6,100 bases of DNA, taken from Verrucomicrobiales bacterium (GTDB lineage Bacteria > Verrucomicrobiota > Verrucomicrobiia > Verrucomicrobiales > DEV007). The translations under genes and the position numbers were made by a program. Within the stretch, counting starts at the first letter, position 1; every line of letters begins with the position of its first letter. Shown here one piece after another: positions 1 to 6,023 of the stretch. The stretch is taken from NCBI GenBank assembly GCA_007123695.1, contig SLGN01000473.1:1-6100 (forward strand). Reading direction: 5' to 3'. The notes under the pieces are model-generated. The model worked only from the letters and a program-made list of their open reading frames with translations. It ran no database searches and was not told the DNA's origin.

Positions 1-254
1 CGGAAGTCGAGTCCATCGTCTTCTCCATGGAGATCGGCGAGGTCAGCCCCATCGTTGCGACGCACTACGGATTCCATCTCTTCAAGGTCACCGAGAGAAA
101 GGAACGCGCGCCCATCCCCCGCGCCGAAATCCCCGATTTTGAAAAGAACTACCTCGGCGAACTCCGCGCCATGGGCATCGCCGACCTCATCGACCGTCTC
201 AAGGCGGCGGCGACGATCAAGGAAAACGAAGAGGCCTCCGCCGCGCACGCCTGA
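1..254 (+). CDS. C-terminal fragment of a parvulin-type peptidyl-prolyl cis-trans isomerase (PpiC/SurA-like)
   Basis: The reading frame is open from base 3 and ends at TGA 252-254; the start lies outside the window. The visible 83 residues begin with the last part of a parvulin (rotamase) domain. The segment VFSMEIGEVSPIVATHYGFH, followed by LFKVTERK, matches the family's conserved end: a helix, then G-E-x-S-P-(I/V), then a Gly-(F/Y)-His and a closing strand. After it comes a charged tail of about 45 residues (FEKNYLGELR, then LIDRLKAAATIKENEE), as often follows the isomerase domain in secreted chaperones. Family members catalyse proline isomerisation and help fold exported or outer-membrane proteins, usually in the periplasm. 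The signal peptide and any SurA-like N-terminal chaperone region cannot be seen, so the exact subfamily is open. It converges on the pilin gene, with 20 bases between stop codons and no obvious terminator between them. Confidence 0.85.
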   Translation, partial: EVESIVFSMEIGEVSPIVATHYGFHLFKVTERKERAPIPRAEIPDFEKNYLGELRAMGIADLIDRLKAAATIKENEEASAAHA

Positions 255-274
255 CGCAGCTCCGGGTCCGAGAG

Positions 275-793
275 TCACCGTCCCCCGGACGCGGCCCGGC
301 CTCCCCACCTCGTCAACGGGGAGGCCGTCACCGGCAGGCAGGCGAGCATCGCCTTGCCGGCATCGATCAACCACCACACCCCGCTGTCCGCACGCGGGTC
401 TTGGAAGACCAGCCGCAGCTCGCGGCGGTCGTACTGAACGAAGAGAAAGTGCGCCACGAAGTCGATCTCCGAATCGTCGAGACCCGTGAGGACGAACTTC
501 TCACCCGCCATCGGCCCCTCGGGGACGATGACGCCCTCGCGAAGCAGGCGGGCCGTCGCGGCCACTCCGCCCATCGAATCGGGAATCACGTGCGCCACGC
601 CAAGGGCGGCGAGGGCTGCTGACATCTGGGAGATGCTCTTCGCATTCTGAACCGCCGTAGCCTCCTTCGAGACCTGCCGGAGATTGCTGATCGAGGGCAG
701 CGCCAAGGCGGCCACGATGCCGATCACGACGACCACGAGGAGGATCTCCACCATGCTGATGCCGGATTGGCTGGCATTGAGAGATTTCCTCAT
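275..793 (-). CDS. Type IV pilin-like / type II secretion pseudopilin with prepilin cleavage motif
   Basis: This 172-residue protein starts at ATG (complement of 791-793). A short leader, MRKSLNASQSG, is followed directly by ISMVEILLVVVVIGIVAALA. This is a class III prepilin signal: cleavage is expected after Gly11, Ile12 becomes the N-methylated first residue, and Glu16 is the conserved Glu+5. The hydrophobic helix covers about residues 12-33 and ends at a Pro (ALPSI), as in other pilins. The remaining 135 or so residues are a small globular domain ending in a Gly/Arg-rich tail. The segment around VAHVIPDSMGGVAATARLL resembles pseudopilins I associate with Opitutae; this is recalled, not searched. 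Such proteins are inserted in the inner membrane, processed by PilD/GspO-type peptidase and assembled into a pilus or secretion pseudopilus. No secretion or pilus assembly gene lies nearby, so the machine it serves is unknown. No Shine-Dalgarno sequence is visible just upstream. Confidence 0.9.
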   Translation of the reverse strand: MRKSLNASQSGISMVEILLVVVVIGIVAALALPSISNLRQVSKEATAVQNAKSISQMSAALAALGVAHVIPDSMGGVAATARLLREGVIVPEGPMAGEKFVLTGLDDSEIDFVAHFLFVQYDRRELRLVFQDPRADSGVWWLIDAGKAMLACLPVTASPLTRWGGRAASGGR

Positions 794-856
794 GAGATCG
801 AGATCGGAAAGGTTTTCCGAAAATGCCTTGAATTCGATTGAAATTTAACGCATTCT

Positions 857-885
857 AAAGTAGCGATCTTTTCTATAATTTTCAA
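857..885 (-). promoter_or_regulatory. Candidate sigma-70-type promoter for the pilin gene
   Basis: Read on the minus strand, TTGAAA (complement of 880-885) is followed after exactly 17 bases by TACTTT (complement of 857-862). The -35 element matches the consensus at five of six positions. The -10 has only the essential T-A-n-n-n-T. Transcription would start near base 850, leaving a leader of roughly 55 bases before the pilin ATG. It sits in the only strongly AT-rich stretch of the left half of the window, so chance matches are likelier than usual. A weaker alternative -10, TAGAAT (complement of 852-857), has no matching -35. Confidence 0.35.
874..879 (+). promoter_or_regulatory. Candidate -10 element (TATAAT) for the hybrid sensor kinase gene
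   Basis: A perfect TATAAT lies 45 bases before the kinase ATG, which would give a leader of about 38-40 bases. At the standard 16-18 base spacing the -35 region (850-857) has no recognisable TTGACA-like hexamer. TTGAAT (828-833) and TTGAAA (838-843) lie upstream but are too far away to pair with it. An activator may be needed, or the match may be chance within AT-rich DNA. The element overlaps the spacer of the candidate minus-strand pilin promoter, so the two divergent promoters, if real, would compete for polymerase. Confidence 0.4.
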
Positions 886-924
886 AATATTTTCCCTTTT
901 GTTTGCGCGAATCCGACGGCACCC

Positions 925-3900
925 ATGGAGCTTCTCAGGAGAACGTCGTTGCTGCCTCTCTGCTTTTGTGTCGCTGCGTCCTTGGCTGCCCTCGAGGCAA
1001 ACGCCCAGCAGGATGCCGCCCGCATCCGCTTCACGACCCTTTCGGAATCCACTTCGCGAGGATTGAGGTCGAACTTGGTGCGTGGCATCGCGCAGGACCT
1101 CGGCGGCTACGTATGGCTGGCGACCGACCGGGGGCTCTGCCGGTTCGACGGATGGGAGACGGTCCACTACCTCCGCGATCCCACCCAACCGGGCAGCCTC
1201 AGCAGCGACCAGCTCACCGCCGTCGCGACCCCCTTCGAAAAGCGCGGCCCCATTTGGATCGGCACTTCCTCGAGCGGATTCATGAAATTCGACACCCAGA
1301 CGGGCGAATCCGTCTGGATGGTGAAAGGCACGGAGCGCGGCGGCGAGCTCCGCAGCAATCACATCACCTCCCTGTCCATCTCCGAGGACAAGTTCCTCTG
1401 GATCGGAACCGAGGCGGGTCTCAATGTGCTCGATCTCGAGAGCGAACGCATCGCCGTGGTCGATGGTCCGCTTGGGTCCGCTTCGATCTCCTCGGTCTCG
1501 ACCTTCGGAGCGGGCGAGGTCTGGGTCGGCACCGCCGACGGCGAGCTTCACAAGTGGAGCAAAAAGAGCCAGCGCTTCGAGCGCTTCTGGTCCACCTCGG
1601 TACCCGTCACCGCAGTCGCCGCCGACCCGCGGAACAGCATCTGGATCGCCACCTTGGGCCAGGGTCTCTACCGCTATTCGCCCGATGCCGAAACCGAGCC
1701 GGCCAAGGTTCCTCTGGATGGAAAAACTTCGATCACCGCGCTTCGGGTCGATTCCAACGGGGACCTCTGGATCGGGACGAAGACCGGTCTGGCCCTCTAC
1801 GACCGGACAGACGAGAGCTTCGTCTGGTTCAACCACCACCCGCGCCACGCCGAGAGCCTTGCCGACGACCATGTCCTCGCGATCGTCGAGGACCGGTCGC
1901 GGATGCTCTGGATCGCCACCGACGGCGGGGGCGCGAGCCGCTTCAGCCTCGACCAGCAATGGTTTCCCCACGTCCGCCACCGCGAAGAGCGCCGCGACGG
2001 TCTGCCCCACCCTTCTGTGCGGGCCTTTTCTTTGGACGAAGACGGAAAGCTCTGGGTCGGCACCGCCGGCGGCCTCGCTCTCTGGGACACCGTCCACGGT
2101 CGTTTCCTCCGACCTCCGTCGTCTCCCGCGCTCGCGGGCGCCAACATCAACTCCCTGCTCTTCGATCCCGAGGGCACGCTGTGGATGGGGACGCGGGGCG
2201 AGGGCATTCTCCTGCGAACTGCGGACGGAGCGGTGTCGCGGCACCGCGCCAGCGACGACTCGCCGATGCCGCTTTCCCACGACCATGTCTCCGCCCTCCT
2301 CCTCGACCGGAAAGGCCGCGTCGTGGTAGGGACCCAGGGCGGCGGTCTGCTGCGGCACGAACGAGCCAGCGACACCTTTCTCCGGATCGACGAAACGAAC
2401 GCCGACGCCAAGTTCATCGGCTCGCTTGCCGAAGACGCCACAGGTCTCCTCTGGGTCGCGGCAAACTCCAAGCTGCTGCTTCTGCCGCCTCAAGGCGACA
2501 CTCTCGTGCCTCTGCAAGAAGTCTTCCCCAACGCCCAGCGGACCACGAGCAGCCGCGTCGCCACCGTGCTGCCCGACACCAACGGAGTCGTCTGGATCGG
2601 CACGGCCGACGCGGGGCTCGACCGTCTCGACACGACCACCGGCGAAATCTCCAACTTCAACGCCGCCGTCCACGGGCTACCCGACGACCACATCGTCGCC
2701 CTCGCCAAGGACCAAAGCAACCTCCTCTGGGTCGTCACAAGAAAGGGCCTCGCCAAGCTCAACGCGATGCAGAACCAATTCCGCGTCTTCGACCAGGAAG
2801 ACGGTCTGCAGGGCGCCGGCTTCCACCCGGGCGCGGTCGCGCGCGATCCCGAAGGCCGCCTTTTCCTCGGCGGCGCCGAGGGGTTCAACATCGTCGATCC
2901 TGCAAAGCTCCCGGCTCTGCCTCGTACGCCGAACCCGTTCCTGACCCGCTTCGAATACTTCGGGAAGACCGTCGTCCCTTCCCCCGGCGGGCTTATCAGC
3001 AGGGAGATCGCCGCGACCGACGAGGTCCGCCTGTCCTACGACCCGCGGCTCTTCTTCGGCTTCGGATTCGGCAACCTCGACTACCGCTTTCCCAACCGTG
3101 GCCACTTCCGCTACAGGCTCGAGGGCTACGACGACGACTGGATCGACGCGGGCGACGACCACCAGGCGAGCTACGCCGGTCTCTCCCCGGGGCGCTACGA
3201 ATTCCGGGTGCAGAGTTCCCTCGACGGCAGGGACTGGCCCGACGTCACCGCCAAGGTCCGGGTCGTCGTGACGCCCCCGTGGTGGCAGACGTGGTGGGCG
3301 CGCAGCCTCGGCCTGCTCGCCCTCGTTCTCGGAACCATCGTCGCGACGAGACTTTCGATCCGCTCCCGGGTGCGGCATCTCCACCGGCGCCAAGAGCTGC
3401 TGACCGCCCAGCGCGACAAGGCCGAGGCCGCCCTCGCGAGGCAGCTCCAGCACCGCATGCTCCTCGAGCATTCCTCCAACGGCATCCGCAACAACGCCTC
3501 GGGCGAACGTCTCTTCGACGAGACCCTCAGCCGGATCGCCGAGGATTTCGCGGCAGACCGCTGCCTCGCCCTGCGCATCCTGCCGGAAGACTCGGGAAAC
3601 CCGGAAGTCGCTCCGCGCAGAAGCGGAGACCGACTGCGGATCCTCGGCCATTGGAGCAAGGACGGAGCCGAGGAAGGGCTCGCCGAGGCCTGCTGCCTGG
3701 TAGATCTCGAGGACCCCTTCATTCGGCAAGTCCTCGAGAAGCGCGAGGCGGTCGCGGTGAATGAAAAGGAAGATCTTCCCCCATGTCTCCTCAGCGCTAT
3801 CGGGGACGGGGAAGCGCCGCGACTGCTCGCAGCCTCCACCGGTTTTCTCGAAGACGCCAACGGAATGGTGCTGCTGTTCCGCGCCCCGGGCTCCGAACCT

Positions 3901-5250
3901 TGGGACGGAGACGACGCCCGTCTCATCGAAGCTCTCTCCGGCCAGTTCGGCATCGCCCTCGCCCAGATCGCCACCGCCGAGATCGAGGAAACCTACCGCC
4001 GCCATCTCGAGGAGGCCCGCCATCAGGCCGAGGTCGCCAACCGAGCCAAGAGCGACTTCCTCGCCAAGATGACCCACGAACTGCGCACCCCGCTCAACGC
4101 CATCATCGGCTTCACCGAGATCCTCTCGGCCGATCCCGAACTCGCCCCCCGGCAGCGCGAGACCCTCGACATCGTCAACAACAGCGGCGAGCACCTGCTC
4201 GACGTCATCAACGAGATCCTCGACCTTTCCAAGATCGAGGCGGGCCGGATGGAGCGCAACGACGAGACCTTCCAGCTCGTCCCCCTGCTGCGCTCGGTCT
4301 ACGAAATGCTCTCGATCAAGGCCAAAGAAAAGCGGATCGGCTTCCACTTCTCCGCCCGCAGCGAACTGCCCGTCGAGATCGTCGCCGACCGCAGCAAGCT
4401 GCGGCAGATCCTCGTCAATCTCATCGGTAACGCCATCAAGTTCACCGCCCAGGGCAGCGTGGGCGTCTCCATCTCGAGCGAGCCCGTCGAGTCGGAGGAC
4501 GAGACCGCCGCAGGCGATTCCGAGCGTCGCCGCGTCCGGGTCGTCTTCGAAGTCCGCGACACCGGGCGCGGCATCCACGAAGAGGAGATCCCCAAGCTTT
4601 TCGAGCGCTACTCCCAGACCGAGAGCGGTCGCCGTTCGTCGGAAGGCACCGGCCTCGGTCTGCCCATCGCCCGCAGCTTCGTCCAGCTCATGGGCGGCGA
4701 CATCGAAGTGTCCTCCGTCTTCGGAGAGGGTACCGTCTTCCGCTTCGCCATCGAATGCGACGAACTCGCCCCGGACGAATCGGTCCCGACGGGCCTCGTC
4801 GCCACCCTCGACGACAAGTCCGTCCAGCGGATCTGCGGCCACCGCGCACCCCAGGGCCAAATCCGGATCCTGGTGGCGGAGGACCAGGGCACCAACCGGC
4901 TGCTTCTCAAGCGAATCCTCGGAAAGGCCGGCTTCGCCATCGCCGAGGTCGAGAACGGGCGCGAAGCGGTCGAGAAGTGGAGCGAATGGAAGCCCCACCT
5001 CATTTTCATGGACGAGGACATGCCGGTGATGAAGGGCAGCGAAGCGACGCAGGAAATCCAGTCCGCCGCCACTGCGGAGGACCGCCCCGTCATCGTCTCG
5101 CTCACGGCCTACGCCCTCGAGCAAGCGAAGCAGGCGGCCCTTGCCGCCGGCAGCAGCGACTTCGTCGCGAAACCCTTCCGCGCCCACGAACTCTTCTCGG
5201 TGATCTCGAAGCACCTCGGCGTCGAATACACCTTTGCCGAGGCGGCGTGA
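925..5250 (+). CDS. Hybrid sensor histidine kinase: double beta-propeller periplasmic sensor, Y_Y_Y, TM, GAF, HisKA, HATPase_c, receiver
   Basis: This 1441-residue membrane sensor resembles the hybrid two-component sensors first known from Bacteroides. Residues 1-27 form a signal peptide (RR at 5-6, hydrophobic core, likely cut after Ala27 in ANA-QQ). Fourteen propeller blades with a W-(I/V/L/M)-(G/A)-T-like core follow, the W or its equivalent lying at 64, 111, 159, 200, 240, 282, 329, 377, 420, 467 (V), 510, 557, 602 and 647 (F). This fits two seven-bladed propellers. A Y_Y_Y domain (about 703-782) ends in TPPWW, followed by a transmembrane helix (about 789-808), a coiled linker and a GAF-like domain (about 861-1015). 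HisKA has phospho-acceptor His1051 in THELRTPLNA. HATPase_c has an N box (Asn1165, Asn1169), a G1 box D1212-T-G-R-G, Phe1226 and a G2 box GTGLGL from 1241. The receiver has Glu1319/Asp1320, phospho-Asp1363, Thr1394 and Lys1416. All catalytic residues appear intact. There is no HTH output or HPt domain. Family members often sense glycans or their breakdown products; the ligand here is unknown. ATG 925 is preferred because it supplies the positive n-region of the signal peptide, though no Shine-Dalgarno sequence precedes it. Confidence 0.96.
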   Translation: MELLRRTSLLPLCFCVAASLAALEANAQQDAARIRFTTLSESTSRGLRSNLVRGIAQDLGGYVWLATDRGLCRFDGWETVHYLRDPTQPGSLSSDQLTAVATPFEKRGPIWIGTSSSGFMKFDTQTGESVWMVKGTERGGELRSNHITSLSISEDKFLWIGTEAGLNVLDLESERIAVVDGPLGSASISSVSTFGAGEVWVGTADGELHKWSKKSQRFERFWSTSVPVTAVAADPRNSIWIATLGQGLYRYSPDAETEPAKVPLDGKTSITALRVDSNGDLWIGTKTGLALYDRTDESFVWFNHHPRHAESLADDHVLAIVEDRSRMLWIATDGGGASRFSLDQQWFPHVRHREERRDGLPHPSVRAFSLDEDGKLWVGTAGGLALWDTVHGRFLRPPSSPALAGANINSLLFDPEGTLWMGTRGEGILLRTADGAVSRHRASDDSPMPLSHDHVSALLLDRKGRVVVGTQGGGLLRHERASDTFLRIDETNADAKFIGSLAEDATGLLWVAANSKLLLLPPQGDTLVPLQEVFPNAQRTTSSRVATVLPDTNGVVWIGTADAGLDRLDTTTGEISNFNAAVHGLPDDHIVALAKDQSNLLWVVTRKGLAKLNAMQNQFRVFDQEDGLQGAGFHPGAVARDPEGRLFLGGAEGFNIVDPAKLPALPRTPNPFLTRFEYFGKTVVPSPGGLISREIAATDEVRLSYDPRLFFGFGFGNLDYRFPNRGHFRYRLEGYDDDWIDAGDDHQASYAGLSPGRYEFRVQSSLDGRDWPDVTAKVRVVVTPPWWQTWWARSLGLLALVLGTIVATRLSIRSRVRHLHRRQELLTAQRDKAEAALARQLQHRMLLEHSSNGIRNNASGERLFDETLSRIAEDFAADRCLALRILPEDSGNPEVAPRRSGDRLRILGHWSKDGAEEGLAEACCLVDLEDPFIRQVLEKREAVAVNEKEDLPPCLLSAIGDGEAPRLLAASTGFLEDANGMVLLFRAPGSEPWDGDDARLIEALSGQFGIALAQIATAEIEETYRRHLEEARHQAEVANRAKSDFLAKMTHELRTPLNAIIGFTEILSADPELAPRQRETLDIVNNSGEHLLDVINEILDLSKIEAGRMERNDETFQLVPLLRSVYEMLSIKAKEKRIGFHFSARSELPVEIVADRSKLRQILVNLIGNAIKFTAQGSVGVSISSEPVESEDETAAGDSERRRVRVVFEVRDTGRGIHEEEIPKLFERYSQTESGRRSSEGTGLGLPIARSFVQLMGGDIEVSSVFGEGTVFRFAIECDELAPDESVPTGLVATLDDKSVQRICGHRAPQGQIRILVAEDQGTNRLLLKRILGKAGFAIAEVENGREAVEKWSEWKPHLIFMDEDMPVMKGSEATQEIQSAATAEDRPVIVSLTAYALEQAKQAALAAGSSDFVAKPFRAHELFSVISKHLGVEYTFAEAA

Positions 5251-5262
5251 TCGCGACGCCGC

Positions 5263-5577
5263 TCAAGCGCCAGCGGGCACGGGGCGGGGGTCGGGCTCCC
5301 TCAACACGTACTGGCCCGCCGTCTTCGCCTTGATGCAAGGCCCGCTTGCCTCGACCCACGACGCGAAATGGGCGCTGGCCTTGTGCGCTGCGAAGGCCTC
5401 TTGGGATACATAGAGTTCGTAGATGGCGAAGCGGGTCGGATCCTCGACATGCTGCGACCATTCCCATTTCAGGCATTCCGGCTCGAGCCGGGAATGCGCG
5501 GCATTGTCCTGGAGGGCGGCGACAAGATCCTCGATCTTGTCGGGATGCGATTCGATGGTGACGACGACGGCAAGCAT
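5263..5577 (-). CDS. ABM-family (antibiotic biosynthesis monooxygenase / YgiN-like) small protein
   Basis: This 104-residue protein fits the usual length of single-domain ABM proteins, which form dimeric ferredoxin-like alpha/beta barrels. Family landmarks are present in order: a first strand MLAVVVTIESHPDKIEDLVA; then NAAHSRLEPECLKWEWSQ, matching the common S-R-x-E-P-G-C-L stretch with Glu in place of Gly; then DPTRFAIYELYVSQEAFAAH and ASAHFASW, with the typical Y-E-x-Y and paired His-Phe. Known members include quinol monooxygenases, heme-degrading enzymes and many of unknown substrate, so no specific reaction can be given. It appears cytoplasmic, with no signal peptide or membrane segment. 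ATG (complement of 5575-5577) is preceded after 6 bases by GGGGAGA (complement of 5584-5590), a good ribosome binding site that fixes the start. It converges on the kinase gene with 12 bases between stops. The C-terminal tail (REPDPRPVPAGA) is Pro-rich and probably unstructured. Confidence 0.92.
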   Translation of the reverse strand: MLAVVVTIESHPDKIEDLVAALQDNAAHSRLEPECLKWEWSQHVEDPTRFAIYELYVSQEAFAAHKASAHFASWVEASGPCIKAKTAGQYVLREPDPRPVPAGA

Positions 5578-5602
5578 AGCGCGTCTCCCCTACCCTGCAG
5601 CG

Positions 5603-5630
5603 CCGGCCAGCGCAAGCGCTTTGGCCCGGG
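5603..5630. other. G+C-rich inverted repeat in the leader of the ABM gene
   Basis: AGCG (5609-5612) and CGCT (5617-5620) pair around the loop CAAG. After a two-base TT bulge, the outer GGCC (5605-5608) pairs with GGCC (5623-5626), and CC (5603-5604) can pair with GG beyond one unpaired C (5627). The hairpin lies 26-53 bases upstream of the ABM start, outside any gene. It is not followed by a T-run on either strand, so it is not a classical terminator. It could be a transcript leader structure or nothing more than G+C-rich chance pairing. Confidence 0.3.
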
Positions 5631-5696
5631 TCGCTCCCCTGCGGAAGACAGCGCAACCGGAAGCAGGAGAAATTCCTCAGCGAACGCCTTCCACAA

Positions 5697-5737
5697 CGAT
5701 TGAGTGACCACGGAGATTGAGTGACAGATTGAGTGAC
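5697..5737. repeat. Three copies of GATTGAGTGAC, two in exact tandem
   Basis: The 11-base word GATTGAGTGAC occurs at 5698-5708, 5715-5725 and 5727-5737. The last two, each with a preceding A, form an exact 12-base tandem AGATTGAGTGAC at 5714-5725 and 5726-5737. The first copy is preceded by C and separated from the second by six bases (CACGGA). The array lies 120 bases upstream of the ABM gene, at the edge where the DNA changes from G+C-rich gene-like sequence to the unassigned tail. Read on the other strand it is GTCACTCAATC. It could be binding sites for a regulator, a simple repeat, or the boundary of a mobile element. Confidence 0.9.
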
Positions 5738-5783
5738 AGGCGTATAGTAGTTTGTAGGCACCAACCGCTAACCTGGCTTACCT

Positions 5784-5798
5784 GTTCGAAGATCGAAC
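5784..5798. repeat. Perfect inverted repeat GTTCGA-AGA-TCGAAC
   Basis: A 6-base perfect stem (5784-5789 with 5793-5798) has a 3-base loop AGA. It contains no T-run and lies in unassigned DNA. It is the first of four short hairpin-capable sequences in the tail. Confidence 0.6.
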
Positions 5799-5820
5799 TT
5801 AAGAAATCCATTCCGTAAGA

Positions 5821-5842
5821 CGAAACCGGCTCTTTGGTTTCG
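5821..5842. repeat. Perfect inverted repeat CGAAACC ... GGTTTCG
   Basis: A 7-base perfect stem (5821-5827 with 5836-5842) encloses the 8-base loop GGCTCTTT. An alternative pairing of TTCCG (5811-5815) with CGGAA (5841-5845) overlaps the right arm. A T-run does not follow on either strand, so this is not a classical terminator. Confidence 0.6.
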
Positions 5843-5966
5843 GAATAGCAGTTTACCACTCTGACTCTGTGTCCCCGGTTGGCGCATGGTAATCGTCCCG
5901 CAGCACGAATTTTTTTTGGCACCCCGCACGCAACACCGCCCCCGGTCAATGGTGCTGCGGATGAGA

Positions 5967-5979
5967 AACTCCAGGAGTT
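5967..5979. repeat. Odd palindrome AACTCC-A-GGAGTT
   Basis: This is a 13-base perfect palindrome around a single central A. As a hairpin it would form a 5-base stem with the loop CAG. As duplex DNA it has the symmetry of a dimeric protein binding site. The overlapping CCAG (5971-5974) and CTGG (5983-5986) offer a competing fold. Confidence 0.5.
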
Positions 5980-6002
5980 GCTCTGGACCGGATTCACCCA
6001 GC

Positions 6003-6023
6003 AGACGCAACCCTGTTGGGTCT
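6003..6023. repeat. Near-perfect inverted repeat AGACgCAAC-CCT-GTTGgGTCT
   Basis: Eight of nine base pairs match (6003-6011 with 6015-6023, G-G mismatch at 6007/6019) around the loop CCT. Its right half overlaps the first copy of the direct repeat CAACCCTGTT (6008-6017), which recurs at 6030-6039, 22 bases further on. Confidence 0.5.

Noticed and set aside
331..360. Inverted repeat CCGGCA/TGCCGG with inner GGCGA/TCGCC
   Set aside because: It lies inside the pilin coding sequence (the D-A-G-K-A-M-L-A-C-L-P stretch), about 55 bases before the stop codon, with no T-run. It is best explained by coding sequence.
903..3764. A 953-codon plus-strand frame overlapping the first two thirds of the kinase
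   Set aside because: Its product is extremely Arg/Pro-rich without domain features, and it starts at TTG. It is an out-of-frame reading of the same G+C-rich gene.
790..5214. Two very long minus-strand open frames (627 and 845 codons) end to end opposite the kinase gene
   Set aside because: They mirror the kinase's strong third-position G/C bias and its repeated propeller blades. Their translations are low-complexity, rich in Gly, Asp, Glu, Val and Arg, with no domain I recognise. The plus-strand frame explains the DNA fully.
5259..5276. Small inverted repeat CCGCT ... AGCGG between the kinase and ABM genes as a bidirectional terminator
   Set aside because: It has only five base pairs with an 8-base loop and no T-run on either side, and it overlaps the ABM stop codon.
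5102..5764. Minus-strand 220-codon open frame running through the ABM gene and the repeat array
   Set aside because: It overlaps the well-supported ABM gene and the end of the kinase gene in another frame. Its product is Arg/Pro/Gly-rich, and its N-terminus is only translated GTCACTCAAT repeat.
5896..5917. Rho-independent terminator ending in the T8 run
   Set aside because: The bases before the T8 (CGTCCCGCAGCACGAA) form at most a 3-base-pair stem, far too weak for an intrinsic terminator.
6003..6023. Integron attC site, because GTTGGGT fits GTTRRRY
   Set aside because: The partner core (ACGCAAC) does not fit RYYYAAC. There is no second core pair at attC spacing, and no cassette array or integrase is visible.
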